Below, piece by piece: positions 1 through 8,630 of a DNA stretch of 64,000 nucleotides. The stretch is from contig NZ_JAUFQO010000005.1 in assembly GCF_030409835.1 (NCBI RefSeq), positions 152,613 through 216,612 of the forward strand, in the 5' to 3' direction. Each line of letters starts with the position of its first letter. Within the stretch, counting starts at the first letter, position 1. Made by a program: the position numbers and the translations under genes. Under the pieces are notes generated by a model that ran no database searches, had not been told where the DNA came from, and saw nothing but the letters and a program-made list of their open reading frames with translations. The stretch comes from Lutimonas halocynthiae. Its GTDB lineage: Bacteria; Bacteroidota; Bacteroidia; Flavobacteriales; Flavobacteriaceae.

Positions 1-846
1 GAGGAGCACATAGACTATCTGGAAGTAATTAAAGAAGGTTATGAGTTGAGCAGTAACGGAGAAAATAGCAAGGCTGTTTTGGTCTTGTTTGGCGGATATC
101 CTGAAGTCCCTAAAGATGTAAAAGAACAATTTAACATACTTCCCATAGCAAAAGAGAATCAAGTTGCAGTTCTTATTGTGAATTACAATCAAAAATTGTA
201 TTTAGAAGAGGAGGAGAAGAAGCAATTGGCCGAACGACTTTTAGGTATTTTAAAAGAGCATAAACTGCCTCTTGATAACCTTTACATCGGAGGATTCTCA
301 AGCGGAGGAAATGTTTCTTTATTGTTGAGCTCTTATATTATAGGGCATCCGGAATTAGATTTCAGTCCTAAAGGTGTTTTTATTGCTGATTCACCAATCG
401 ACCTGGCTGCTTTGTATTATGCAGCAGAGAAAAATTTGGAAAACAATTTTTCCAAACCATCGGTTGAAGAAAGCACTTGGATTATAGAGCAATTTACCAC
501 TCAATTTGGTAACCCACATCTCAACCTTTCCAAATATGAATACCATTCGGTATTTACCTTAGAGACTGATGATACGCACAATATCAGTGAGCTGAAAAAC
601 ACTAAAATCAGATTGTATACAGAGCCGGATACACTATGGTGGCAAGAAAACCGAATGGCAGCTTATGAGCAAACAAATGCCTTTTATATCAAGAAACTTG
701 CTGCGTCTTTACGAGCCAAACAATTCAAAGATGTTGTCTATATTCCAACAGAAAATAAAGGTTATAGAGCCAATGGAGAACGTCACCCACATAGCTGGTC
801 AATTGTTGACGAAAAGGATTTGATAGAATGGATGCTGTCAGAATAA
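1..846 (+). CDS. Alpha/beta-hydrolase-like protein, 5' end outside window
   Basis: The frame is open from base 1, so the gene begins upstream of the window; about 281 residues are visible. A TTG at 46 could start a shorter product, but the in-frame coding sequence before it argues for a truncated view. Alternating hydrophobic strands lead to GGFSSGG (bases 289-309), which resembles the nucleophile elbow G-x-S-x-G of alpha/beta hydrolases, and the C-terminal part contains a His-rich stretch (ERHPHSW) that could supply the catalytic His. The fold assignment is an inference from these motifs; substrate and pathway cannot be named. The next gene starts 12 bases after the stop, so the two may be co-transcribed. 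Confidence 0.6.
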   Translation, partial: EEHIDYLEVIKEGYELSSNGENSKAVLVLFGGYPEVPKDVKEQFNILPIAKENQVAVLIVNYNQKLYLEEEEKKQLAERLLGILKEHKLPLDNLYIGGFSSGGNVSLLLSSYIIGHPELDFSPKGVFIADSPIDLAALYYAAEKNLENNFSKPSVEESTWIIEQFTTQFGNPHLNLSKYEYHSVFTLETDDTHNISELKNTKIRLYTEPDTLWWQENRMAAYEQTNAFYIKKLAASLRAKQFKDVVYIPTENKGYRANGERHPHSWSIVDEKDLIEWMLSE

Positions 847-858
847 GCACAAATTAAT

Positions 859-1584
859 ATGCAAAAATTAGTACTTTTTTTACTTTTGACATGTAGCCTT
901 TGTGCTCATAGTCAGGATACAATTTATTTAGGTGAATTTGGTAGCGGTATTGTTAAGAATAAATCACAAGCGACGAAATACCGTATAGTAACGCCTGATC
1001 CTAGCGAGAAAGACGTGTATGAGGAAAGGACATTTTACATGAATGATACGCTTTCTATGTATAGGAGTGTCTATAAATATTATAAGAAAAAGAAGCAAGT
1101 AAGAATTCAAAAGTCTTATTATAAAAGCGGGAAAATACATTTACTTATTCCATACCACCAAGGGAAAAATCATGGAGATTTTATATCCTATTGGGAAAGC
1201 GGCAAACTAAAAAGAAAAGACCTTTTTAAGAATGGAAAATTTGTTGAAGGAACCTGTTGGGATGAAGAAGGTGTAGAAGTTCCTTTTTACAGATTTGAAA
1301 TAAATCCTGTTTTCCCAGGAGGTCTCGAAGCGATGCATAAGTATGTAAAAGATAATTTTGATGTAAGTAAGGTGCCTGAAGGTAGTATTTTCACAAAGGT
1401 GCAAGTGAGCTTTTATATTGACACAGATGGTTCAGTAATTGATGCAAAGATGCGAAAAACGGCTGATCCTATGACCAATTACCAGGCCATAAAGTTGGTT
1501 ATGGATATGCCAAAATGGTCTCCAGCCATGCAAGATGGAAATCCAGTAAAAGTGAAAAGAACTTTACCCATTGCTTTAAAATAA
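859..1584 (+). CDS. Exported MORN/YwqK-like protein with TonB C-terminal domain
   Basis: A 241-residue protein with a clear signal peptide (MQKLVLFLLLTCSLCAHSQD) and no membrane anchor. Residues about 75-140 contain repeats of the kind Y-x-S-G-K-h-x-x-x-x-P-Y-x-x-G-K-x-x-G, typical of YwqK/MORN-type repeats. The last 80 residues (VQVSFYIDTDGSVIDAK to the end) resemble the TonB C-terminal domain, including the W-S-P-A-x-x-D-G-x-P-V turn. Such combinations are common in Bacteroidota periplasmic proteins and are probably not true energy transducers, because the N-terminal transmembrane anchor is absent. A precise role cannot be given. Confidence 0.75.
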   Translation: MQKLVLFLLLTCSLCAHSQDTIYLGEFGSGIVKNKSQATKYRIVTPDPSEKDVYEERTFYMNDTLSMYRSVYKYYKKKKQVRIQKSYYKSGKIHLLIPYHQGKNHGDFISYWESGKLKRKDLFKNGKFVEGTCWDEEGVEVPFYRFEINPVFPGGLEAMHKYVKDNFDVSKVPEGSIFTKVQVSFYIDTDGSVIDAKMRKTADPMTNYQAIKLVMDMPKWSPAMQDGNPVKVKRTLPIALK

Positions 1585-1593
1585 CAGTCTTTT

Positions 1594-1600
1594 AGGAGGT
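1594..1600 (+). promoter_or_regulatory. Strong Shine-Dalgarno sequence
   Basis: AGGAGGT lies 6 bases before the ATG at 1607. Almost no other gene in this window has a recognisable Shine-Dalgarno sequence, as expected for Bacteroidota, so this near-perfect anti-SD match is unusual and fixes the start of the metallophosphoesterase gene. Confidence 0.7.
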
Positions 1601-1606
1601 TTAATT

Positions 1607-2419
1607 ATGGCTAAATTTACAAGAAGAAAATTTATCAAAGGAGGTGTTTTAAGCGCCTTGGCACTCGTTATACTAGATTCTTTTTGGTTCGAAAAATATG
1701 TGATAGACTGGAATTATTTTGACATTTCAAAGCCAGGATCGGATAAACTTAAGACGCTTCAAATCTCTGACTTACATTTTGATAAATTGCGGTATTTTCA
1801 TAAGTCAATGGCTAAAAAAATCAATAAAATTCAGCCAGATCTCATTTTTATTACCGGAGACTCGGTAGATGCTACAGATAAAATTAAAGGGCTTGATGAT
1901 TTTCTTTCTCTGATTGACCATTCTATAAAAAAAATTGCAATTACCGGGAACTGGGAGTATTGGGGGGATGTTGATTTGATTCAACTTAAAAACGTGTATG
2001 CAAAACATAATTGCGAACTGCTAATTAATGAAAACAGGACGCTGACTTTAAGAAACAGAGAATTGTCGATCATCGGACTTGATGATTTTGTTGGGGGCAA
2101 TTCTGATTTCGAAAAATCCCTAAAAAATTTAAAACAGACCGAAACGAACATTGTACTTTCTCATTGTCCTGGATATCGAGATGTTTTGGAGAAGGAAAAA
2201 GAAAACTTGTCGATTGACCTGGTACTTTCAGGTCATACCCATGGAGGTCAGATATCAATTCTTGGATTTGTTCCGTTTAAGCCTCAAGGAAGTGGCAGGT
2301 ACTTAAAAGGCTGGTATAAAAATACTACACCACATATGTATGTCTCAAAAGGAATAGGAACAAGTGTTTTGCCAATAAGATTCGGTGCCAGAGCAGAGGT
2401 GGTGCAGATTGATTTATAA
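1607..2419 (+). CDS. Tat-exported metallophosphoesterase
   Basis: A 270-residue calcineurin-like phosphoesterase. The N-terminus TRRKFIKGG followed by a hydrophobic stretch is a good twin-arginine signal, so the enzyme probably folds with its metals in the cytoplasm before export. Metal-binding motifs are in the expected order: ISDLHFD, GDSVDATD, GNWEYWGD (where the common GNHE has Trp for His, as in a known subgroup) and SGHTHGGQ. The family hydrolyses phosphomono- or diesters, some members acting on UDP-diacylglucosamine or other lipids; the substrate here is unknown. The start is supported by the strong ribosome-binding site at 1594. Confidence 0.85.
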   Translation: MAKFTRRKFIKGGVLSALALVILDSFWFEKYVIDWNYFDISKPGSDKLKTLQISDLHFDKLRYFHKSMAKKINKIQPDLIFITGDSVDATDKIKGLDDFLSLIDHSIKKIAITGNWEYWGDVDLIQLKNVYAKHNCELLINENRTLTLRNRELSIIGLDDFVGGNSDFEKSLKNLKQTETNIVLSHCPGYRDVLEKEKENLSIDLVLSGHTHGGQISILGFVPFKPQGSGRYLKGWYKNTTPHMYVSKGIGTSVLPIRFGARAEVVQIDL

Positions 2420-2456
2420 AATTCTTACCTTGTAATATAATACAAATCTTGAATAA

Positions 2457-2987
2457 ATGAGAAAGATCATCTCCTATATAGCCGTGAGTTTAAATGGAAA
2501 AATAGCCAAAAAAGATGGCAGCGTTGATTGGCTGGAGTCCATTCCAAACCCTGACAAAAGTGACTATGGTTATGGAGATTTTTATGCTTCTATCGATACA
2601 ACTATTCAGGGTTATTCAACCTATAATCAGGTAATGGGCTGGGGAATAGATTTTCCGTATGCTGATAAAAAAAATTATGTATTTACCAGGAAGACAAACC
2701 TAAGTGACACCCAATTTGTTGATTTTATATCAGATGATCATATAGCGTTTATTGAGCAATTGAAGTCGCAAGCAGGATCCGGAATTTGGCTTATTGGTGG
2801 AGGTCAATTGAATTCATTTTTCTTGAATAACAAAATGCTTGATGAGATTATTTTGTTTGTGATGCCAATTGTTTTAAGTGAAGGCATTGATTTGTTTGGC
2901 GCAATTCCTAATGAAACAGCGCTCAAATTACTCGAATCAAAATCATATAGCAATGGGGTTGTTGAATTAAGGTATAGCCTCAAATGA
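2457..2987 (+). CDS. Dihydrofolate reductase family protein (RibD C-terminal type)
   Basis: A 176-residue protein that begins RKIISYIAVSLNGKIAKKDG, the typical start of the RibD-C/DHFR-like family, and contains the nucleotide-binding IWLIGGGQLNSFFL segment and the late E-I-I-L-F-V-M-P-I-V-L-S-E-G strand. Stand-alone members are NADPH-dependent reductases of uncertain substrate; trimethoprim-target function is not implied. Its TGA overlaps the ATG of the next gene (ATGATG arrangement), so the pair is translationally coupled. Confidence 0.8.
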   Translation: MRKIISYIAVSLNGKIAKKDGSVDWLESIPNPDKSDYGYGDFYASIDTTIQGYSTYNQVMGWGIDFPYADKKNYVFTRKTNLSDTQFVDFISDDHIAFIEQLKSQAGSGIWLIGGGQLNSFFLNNKMLDEIILFVMPIVLSEGIDLFGAIPNETALKLLESKSYSNGVVELRYSLK

Positions 2988-3334
2988 TGTCAAAGGATGA
3001 ATTCTATTTAAGCAAGACAGAACCCAACAGAAGTTGTTTCCTGGCACTGCGTGACCTGATTCTTCATCAAAACACATTGATTTCAGAAACAAGGAAATAT
3101 GGAATGCCTTGTTTTTGTTTTAAGGACAAGGCTTTTTGCTATTTATGGAAAGATAAAAAAACAGATGAACCGTATATTCTATTTGTTGAAGGTAACCCGC
3201 TTGAACATCCACAATTAGAAACAGGTGGGCGCGCCAGAATGAAAATTTTAAGAGTGAACCCAAATAAAGACCTTCCAAAACAAATGATTGAAGTACTTTT
3301 GCGCAAGGCTTTGGATCTTTATAGAGTTGTTTAG
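2984..3334 (+). CDS. DUF1801 (YdhG-like) protein
   Basis: A 116-residue protein with the DUF1801 features: an N-terminal helical segment, RKYGMPCFCFKDKAFCYLW in the middle and a C-terminal amphipathic helix (QMIEVLLRKALDLY). The family adopts an SHS2-like small fold and has no settled function. It overlaps the preceding reductase gene by four bases. A second family member lies at 24132-24479. Confidence 0.75.
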   Translation: MMSKDEFYLSKTEPNRSCFLALRDLILHQNTLISETRKYGMPCFCFKDKAFCYLWKDKKTDEPYILFVEGNPLEHPQLETGGRARMKILRVNPNKDLPKQMIEVLLRKALDLYRVV

Positions 3335-3403
3335 AAATGCAAACAAAGCCATAAGCGGAGAATTCAAAGACGAATTCATTTATATACAGCGTAAAAATAA
3401 GCT

Positions 3404-3748
3404 ATGCCACATTTTATAATAGATTGCTCAAAACATATCATTGAATTGAAAACACCTGATGAAATTATTCAAAAGGTTTATGATACTGCTGAAGACAGCG
3501 CACTTTTTGAAAAAGGTGATATAAAGGTTAGAATAAACCCTTTTGAATATTACAATGTTGGTAATTCAAAGGATGATTTCATTCATGTATTTGCCAATAT
3601 GATGGAAGGAAGGTCCATAAGTCAGAAAAAGGATTTGTCAGAAAAGATTGTTGCAGCCTTGAAATCGATGTTTCCTGCTGTTCCTATTATATCAATCAAT
3701 ATAAGAGATTTTGAAAAGGCGACTTATTGTAATAAGTCAATGGTCTAA
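3404..3748 (+). CDS. 5-carboxymethyl-2-hydroxymuconate isomerase-like tautomerase
   Basis: A 114-residue protein beginning M-P-H-F, so the mature N-terminus would be the catalytic Pro of the tautomerase superfamily. The following pattern (IDCS near residue 7, [12 protein letters not shown] in the middle, ISINIRDFE at the end) matches the CHMI family, which isomerises an intermediate of homoprotocatechuate degradation. No other genes of that pathway are nearby, so its true substrate is open. Initiator Met must be removed for activity. Confidence 0.75.
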   Translation: MPHFIIDCSKHIIELKTPDEIIQKVYDTAEDSALFEKGDIKVRINPFEYYNVGNSKDDFIHVFANMMEGRSISQKKDLSEKIVAALKSMFPAVPIISINIRDFEKATYCNKSMV

Positions 3749-3770
3749 TAAATCGCAAATCAAGAGGCAG

Positions 3771-4013
3771 ATGAAAGATAAAAATAAACCATTGGAGGAA
3801 CAACCTAACAATCCGTTGCATGGAGTCAAATTAGCTACCATTTTAGAGTCATTGGTTGACCATTATGGATGGGAACAACTGGCATCAAAAATTAATATTA
3901 ATTGTTTTAAAAAGAATCCTACGATAAAGTCTAGTCTTAAATTTTTGAGAAGGACACCATGGGCCAGAGAAAAAGTAGAACAATTATACCTTTCAATTCA
4001 AGCATATCTTTAA
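3771..4013 (+). CDS. VF530-type DNA-binding protein
   Basis: An 80-residue protein containing [43 protein letters not shown] and [15 protein letters not shown], which together are the signature of the VF530 family, a small alpha-helical fold reported to bind double-stranded DNA. The frame is open further upstream to 3711, but that part overlaps the preceding gene and is not family-like, so the ATG at 3771 is chosen. Role in the cell is unknown. Confidence 0.8.
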   Translation: MKDKNKPLEEQPNNPLHGVKLATILESLVDHYGWEQLASKININCFKKNPTIKSSLKFLRRTPWAREKVEQLYLSIQAYL

Positions 4014-4116
4014 AAGCAGTCTCAACTATTAAATTGTACTTACTTTGGGCTTTCAATAGACGAAATTGTCCCAAGAGATTTTCTTATCTTACCAACTTAA
4101 CCAGCTTTAGAATTTC

Positions 4117-5094
4117 ATGTCTGATAAAAAGAAGAAACACCCTGATAAAAAGCCAAAATTACATCCTCGAAACAAACATAGAGAGCGATATGATTTTAAA
4201 ATACTTATAGGCAGTTGCCCGGAATTGAAACAATTTGTCGTTGAGAATAAATATGGCGACGAATCAATTGATTTTTTCAATGCAGCCGCTGTCAAAATGC
4301 TCAATAAAGCCTTGCTTATCCATTATTATGGGCTAAAGGATTGGGATATTCCAGAAGGCTATTTGTGCCCACCCATCCCCGGAAGGGCAGATTATATACA
4401 CCATATGGCAGATCATTTGCGTATAAGTAATTTCGGCAGGTTGCCTGATGGAGAAAGGATCACTTGTCTGGATATAGGAGTAGGTGCCAACTGCGTGTAT
4501 CCTATCATTGGGGTGCATGAATATGGCTGGTCATTTATAGGCTCGGATATTGATCCTGTTGCTATAGATGCTGCCAATAAAATAATTGAGGAGAATCCGC
4601 ATCTAAAAGAAAAAGTTGAATGTAGGTTACAGCCTAAATCATCTGATATCTTTTATGGAGTGCTGCTAAAGACTGAGCGCGTTGATCTTACTATTTGCAA
4701 CCCACCATTTCATGCTTCTCAGGCTGAGTCAAGGGCTGGCACGCTGCGTAAACTAAGTAACCTAAAGAAAGAAAAAGTCACAAAAGCAGAACTGAACTTT
4801 GGAGGGAAAGAAGGAGAATTATGGACAGATGGAGGAGAGAAGCGGTTTATCCGAAGGATGATCAAGGAAAGTAAAAAGTTTGGCAAAGCCTGTTGTTGGT
4901 TTTCGACTTTGGTCTCTAAGCAATCAACCTTAAAGGAAATTTATACTTTACTAGACGAGTTGGAGGTAGAAGAATATAAAACCATCCCTATGGGACAAGG
5001 AAACAAAACCAGTAGAATTGTAGCCTGGACTTTTTTAAATAATGAAGAAGAGAAGTCATGGGTTCAAGAACGCTGGATAAAAGCAAAAAAATAG
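4117..5094 (+). CDS. rlmF: 23S rRNA (adenine-1618-N6)-methyltransferase
   Basis: A 325-residue Rossmann-fold methyltransferase. After a Lys-rich N-terminus come HPRNKHRERYDF, the SAM-binding LDIGVGANCVYPIIG, the acidic GSDIDPVAIDAA strand and the adenine-N6 methylation motif N-P-P-F-H-A-S. These are characteristic of RlmF (YbiN), which methylates A1618 of 23S rRNA. Length and motif order match the family and the rRNA target is taken from family knowledge. The gene appears to stand alone, with about 100 bases before it. Confidence 0.9.
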   Translation: MSDKKKKHPDKKPKLHPRNKHRERYDFKILIGSCPELKQFVVENKYGDESIDFFNAAAVKMLNKALLIHYYGLKDWDIPEGYLCPPIPGRADYIHHMADHLRISNFGRLPDGERITCLDIGVGANCVYPIIGVHEYGWSFIGSDIDPVAIDAANKIIEENPHLKEKVECRLQPKSSDIFYGVLLKTERVDLTICNPPFHASQAESRAGTLRKLSNLKKEKVTKAELNFGGKEGELWTDGGEKRFIRRMIKESKKFGKACCWFSTLVSKQSTLKEIYTLLDELEVEEYKTIPMGQGNKTSRIVAWTFLNNEEEKSWVQERWIKAKK

Positions 5095-5119
5095 ATTAGT
5101 TGATACTATAAATAAGGAT

Positions 5120-5833
5120 ATGATCAAGAAAGTAATTAAGATGAAACTTATATATGTATTGTTGTTTATCATGACAATGGCCTGCAATACAAAAAATGAT
5201 AATAAGGAAGCGCCGGTAATTAAGGATGTTAGTGTTGATCTGGTGGCCATGCTTGATACTGTTTTTAGCTCAGAACAAGAGCCTATCAGTTTAAGAGATG
5301 AATATATAGACAAGTACGGTGTTGATTCCAAAGAAGCACAAGAACAGCAAAAGATTTACGAACAAAACCATATCATCAATGAGCGGAAGATTCGTGAGAT
5401 GCTAGATAATGATGGATGGCCGGATGTAGCGATCATAGGAGAAAGAGGGAATCGGACCATTTGCAATGTAATTCAACACGCTGACAATGATGTCAGGATA
5501 CTTTACCTCCCGATGATGAAAAAGGCTGTTAAAGATGGGAATTTAAATCCTCAGTTATTAGTTAGAGCAGAAGACCGTATCGCAACTGAACGAGGCGACC
5601 TTCAGATATATGGCGGTCAGATGAAGTACTATCCTGAAACCAAAAGTTTCAATGTATGGCCTGTTTATGACCCGGTAAATATTGATAAAAGAAGGGCCGA
5701 AATTGGTTTAGGACCCATTGCGGAGTTTTTGAAAGCGCGATTTGATTTTGAATGGGATCTTGAGGAACAAATCAAAAGATCTGAGGCATTTGAAGCTGAA
5801 AAGAAGTTAAAAGAAAATGAGGATAATCAGTAA
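5120..5833 (+). CDS. DUF6624-like lipoprotein
   Basis: A 237-residue secreted lipoprotein: the signal ends in the lipobox MTMAC. A second in-frame ATG at 5141 would give a more typical signal length. The mature part carries the pattern seen in DUF6624 proteins: NDGWPDVAIIGERG, then VIQHADND, YLPMMKKAVKDGNL, and ARAEDRIATERG-like sequence followed by Q-x-Y-G-x-Q. The function of this family is unknown. A more diverged relative is encoded at 28340-29335. The next gene starts 9 bases after the stop. Confidence 0.7.
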   Translation: MIKKVIKMKLIYVLLFIMTMACNTKNDNKEAPVIKDVSVDLVAMLDTVFSSEQEPISLRDEYIDKYGVDSKEAQEQQKIYEQNHIINERKIREMLDNDGWPDVAIIGERGNRTICNVIQHADNDVRILYLPMMKKAVKDGNLNPQLLVRAEDRIATERGDLQIYGGQMKYYPETKSFNVWPVYDPVNIDKRRAEIGLGPIAEFLKARFDFEWDLEEQIKRSEAFEAEKKLKENEDNQ

Positions 5834-5842
5834 ATACAACTT

Positions 5843-6544
5843 GTGAAATTAGAAGAAGTCTTGGCATGCCTTTATGATCTTCAGGATGCAGAGGTGGTTC
5901 GTTATAAGGAAAAGAAGTTTGGAGCTATTTCTCATAATTCCCTGGGTATCTACCACAAAGACTTACGTGTTATTGCCAAAGAGATAGGAAGAAACAATGA
6001 CCTTGCACTACAGCTATTTGACAGCGGCATTTATGAAGCCAGACTGCTGTGCAGCAAGATATTTAATCCAAAAGACCTGACTGCTGAACTTATGGAGACT
6101 TGGGTTATTACTTTTGAGAACTGGGAGATTTGTGACAGTTTCTGCATGGGGTTGTTTGCTAAAAGCGAGCTGGCAATTGATAAAATACAAAACTGGACCA
6201 AGAGGGAAGCTGAGTTTGAGAAAAGGGCTGGTTTTGCCATCATGGCTGCTTATTGTATGGCAGATAAGAAAGCGGCTAATGTAGTTTTTGAGACATTTTT
6301 ACCTATCATTAAAAGAGAAGCAAATGATGACCGTCTTTATGTGAGAAAAGCGGTTAACTGGGCCTTGAGAAGCATAGGGAAACGGAATATTGATTTGAAT
6401 CTTAAGGCTATTCAACTCGCTCATGAAATAGTAAACCTGGATAGTAAGGCGAGTAAATGGATCGGAAAAGATGCCATCAGAAAATTGGAGTTAGATACAG
6501 TTAATATACTTGACTATCCTCGTGCCATATACAGACCACTGTGA
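5843..6544 (+). CDS. DNA alkylation repair protein, AlkD-like
   Basis: A 233-residue, almost all-helical protein with GTG as start codon. It matches the AlkD/HEAT-like DNA alkylation repair family: R-x-x-x-K-x-F-G near the N-terminus, HKDLRVIAKEIGRN, LWDSG-like LFDSGIYEARLLCSKIF, WEICDSFCMGLF, and YVRKAVNWALRSIGKRN toward the end. Family members excise positively charged alkylated bases such as 3-methyladenine or 7-methylguanine. It is followed at 32 bases by a uracil-DNA glycosylase family gene, so the two may form a small base-excision repair unit. Confidence 0.85.
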   Translation: MKLEEVLACLYDLQDAEVVRYKEKKFGAISHNSLGIYHKDLRVIAKEIGRNNDLALQLFDSGIYEARLLCSKIFNPKDLTAELMETWVITFENWEICDSFCMGLFAKSELAIDKIQNWTKREAEFEKRAGFAIMAAYCMADKKAANVVFETFLPIIKREANDDRLYVRKAVNWALRSIGKRNIDLNLKAIQLAHEIVNLDSKASKWIGKDAIRKLELDTVNILDYPRAIYRPL

Positions 6545-6575
6545 GGAAGACTTTTTTTTTAGATCTATTTAAGGG

Positions 6576-7154
6576 ATGAAAGAACTACTTGATAAAATAC
6601 GAAGTTGTACCATTTGTCTTCCGCATTTAATCAATGGGGTAAATCCTGTATTGGCTGCCCACCGGAATAGCAAGATCGCCATTATTGGACAAGCTCCGGG
6701 AACAGTGGTCCATAAATCAGGAATACCCTGGGATGATAAAAGCGGAGAAAGGTTGAGAGCATGGCTGGGCATAGATAACACTGATTTTTATAATGCTGAA
6801 AAAGTAGCGTTGATCCCTATGGGTTTTTGTTATCCCGGGAAGGGAAAGAGTGGAGACTTGCCACCAAGAAATGAATGTGCTCCTGAATGGCATGAATCCT
6901 TATTTAAGGAAATGAAGAACCTACAAATCATCATTTTAATCGGGACTTATGCGCAATCCTATTATCTGAAGGAAAGAAAGAAAAAAACACTGACTGAGAC
7001 GGTAAAGAATCATGCTGAATATTTGCCAAAATATTTACCTTTGCCTCACCCATCTCCGAGAAATAACATTTGGTTAAGTAAAAATGCATGGTTTGAAATA
7101 GAAGTGATTCCTATACTGCAAGACAGGGTCAGAGCGATTTGTAATAGTAAGTAG
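6576..7154 (+). CDS. Uracil-DNA glycosylase family protein
   Basis: A 192-residue protein with UDG-superfamily motif A IIGQAPG (residues about 36-42), GIPWDDKSGERLRAWLG, and the C-terminal motif B LPHPSPRNNIW. Four Cys at residues 11, 14, 85 and 101 have a CxxC plus two-later-Cys arrangement like the 4Fe-4S-binding family 4-type enzymes, so an iron-sulfur cluster is plausible. The enzyme would remove uracil or related lesions from DNA. It directly follows the AlkD-like gene. Exact family (4, SMUG2-like or other) cannot be settled by eye. Confidence 0.85.
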   Translation: MKELLDKIRSCTICLPHLINGVNPVLAAHRNSKIAIIGQAPGTVVHKSGIPWDDKSGERLRAWLGIDNTDFYNAEKVALIPMGFCYPGKGKSGDLPPRNECAPEWHESLFKEMKNLQIIILIGTYAQSYYLKERKKKTLTETVKNHAEYLPKYLPLPHPSPRNNIWLSKNAWFEIEVIPILQDRVRAICNSK

Positions 7155-7176
7155 ATTTATTTTTTAAATAGCGTTT

Positions 7177-7872
7177 ATGGCAGAGATTATTGATTTAAGT
7201 CAAGGGATTTATCAGGGGATGCCTGTTTTTAAGGACCTTCCTCGGGTAAAGATGACAATTCATAATTCACATGAAGAATGGGAAGGAATTAAGAATCCAA
7301 AAGTAAAGACGCCGGCGGTCCATAAATTAGAACTGGGAGAACATACAGGGACTCACGTTGATGCCATAAACCACATGGCAAAACAATACAAAGGGCAGTC
7401 AATCGATACCATGCCATTATCCATGTTTTACACCGAAGGAATTTGTCTGGATTTTTCACATAAGGGTTTAAGACAGTTAATCACATCAGCTGAAATTGAA
7501 GCCTACTGCCAAGAAAATGGATTGATTATTCAAAAAGGAGATACGGTATTGCTTTATACCGATCACTATAGAAAAATGTTTGGTAAAAACGACTGGAATA
7601 ATGGCCCAGGGATAACTGCAGAGGCAGCTCGTTGGTTGGGAGAGAAACAGGTCTCGGCTTTTGGTGTAGAAACGATGTCTCCTGGTGTGTCTGGAGTTTC
7701 AAATAAAGAAGTGCATCATATTTGTGGTGAATTGGGCTTTACGCATTATGAGAATTTGATCAATCTTTATAAACTAGTTGGTAGAGGCAGGTTTAGATTT
7801 ATAGGGCTTCCTCTTAAGATTATGGGCGGTACTGGTTCTCCTGTAAGAGCCGTAGCTGTTTTTGAGGATTAA
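7177..7872 (+). CDS. Cyclase/kynurenine formamidase-like metal hydrolase
   Basis: A 231-residue protein of the cyclase family. The metal-binding signature HTGTHVDAINHM is intact, and the IDLSQGIYQGMPVF start, GDTVLLYTDHY and FGVETMSPG segments fit the family. Members include arylformamidases (KynB) and isatin hydrolases that act on amide bonds with Zn or Mn. No tryptophan-degradation genes lie nearby, so substrate is not assigned. Confidence 0.85.
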   Translation: MAEIIDLSQGIYQGMPVFKDLPRVKMTIHNSHEEWEGIKNPKVKTPAVHKLELGEHTGTHVDAINHMAKQYKGQSIDTMPLSMFYTEGICLDFSHKGLRQLITSAEIEAYCQENGLIIQKGDTVLLYTDHYRKMFGKNDWNNGPGITAEAARWLGEKQVSAFGVETMSPGVSGVSNKEVHHICGELGFTHYENLINLYKLVGRGRFRFIGLPLKIMGGTGSPVRAVAVFED

Positions 7873-7975
7873 ACAATTCATGTTTCTCATCCGAGTAATC
7901 AAGATTATATTCGACCAGCACAATTTTTTTCGACTTATATAAGTAGTATGGATTTGGTATATTTGAAATAAAACA

Positions 7976-8569
7976 ATGAGCGAGGATTTTAACAGAGATA
8001 TCATACTTGAAAATGAAAGGGTTTTGCTACGACCTTTAGCCATCTCGGATAAAGAACTGTTAATGCATTTTTCTCTAAATGAACCTGAATTGTGGACTTA
8101 CTCTTTAACACCTGCCAGTGGTGTTGAGAACTTAGAACACTATATCTCTAAGGCAATTCATGATAGAAAAGAGGGCAAGTCGTATCCATTTTTGGTTATT
8201 GATAAGGCTACAAATGAGGTGGCTGGCTCCACGCGATTTTATGATTATAATGAATTGTATAAGACGGTACAGTTAGGCTATACTTGGTATGGTAAAAAAT
8301 TTCAAGGTACAGGCTTAAATAAGCATTGCAAGTATTTACTATTAAGTCATGCTTTTGAATCCTGGCATATGGAACGTGTTGAGTTTAGAGCAGATGCCAC
8401 TAATAAACGATCAATAGCTGCCATGAAAAGTATAGGTTGTATCGAAGAAGGTGTTCTAAGGAGCAACTGTTCAAGCCCTAATGGAAGACGCGACAGTATT
8501 GTGCTTAGCATTTTAAAAAATGAATGGCAGGATGGTGTTAAGCTGCTTTTGAAGGGTAAATTACAATGA
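7976..8569 (+). CDS. GNAT acetyltransferase, RimJ/RimL-like
   Basis: A 197-residue GNAT protein. LENERVLLRPLAISDKELL at the start, the NEVAGSTRFYDY strand, QLGYTWYGKKFQGTGLNK (acetyl-CoA loop) and RVEFRADATNKRSIAAMKSIGC are typical of RimJ/RimL-type N-acetyltransferases that modify proteins or small amines. A TATATTTG sequence at 7958-7965 resembles the Bacteroidota -7 element but lacks a clear -33 TTG. Two further GNAT genes occur at 23582 and 25293. Confidence 0.85.
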   Translation: MSEDFNRDIILENERVLLRPLAISDKELLMHFSLNEPELWTYSLTPASGVENLEHYISKAIHDRKEGKSYPFLVIDKATNEVAGSTRFYDYNELYKTVQLGYTWYGKKFQGTGLNKHCKYLLLSHAFESWHMERVEFRADATNKRSIAAMKSIGCIEEGVLRSNCSSPNGRRDSIVLSILKNEWQDGVKLLLKGKLQ

Positions 8570-8630
8570 CAAAAATTAATATGTGCTGCACTATTAAGTA
8601 GCCTAAAAAACAACCCATAATTAAAAATAT

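Noticed and set aside
3959..4210. Short + strand frame overlapping VF530 and rlmF genes
   Set aside because: It overlaps two recognisable genes in another frame and encodes nothing family-like.
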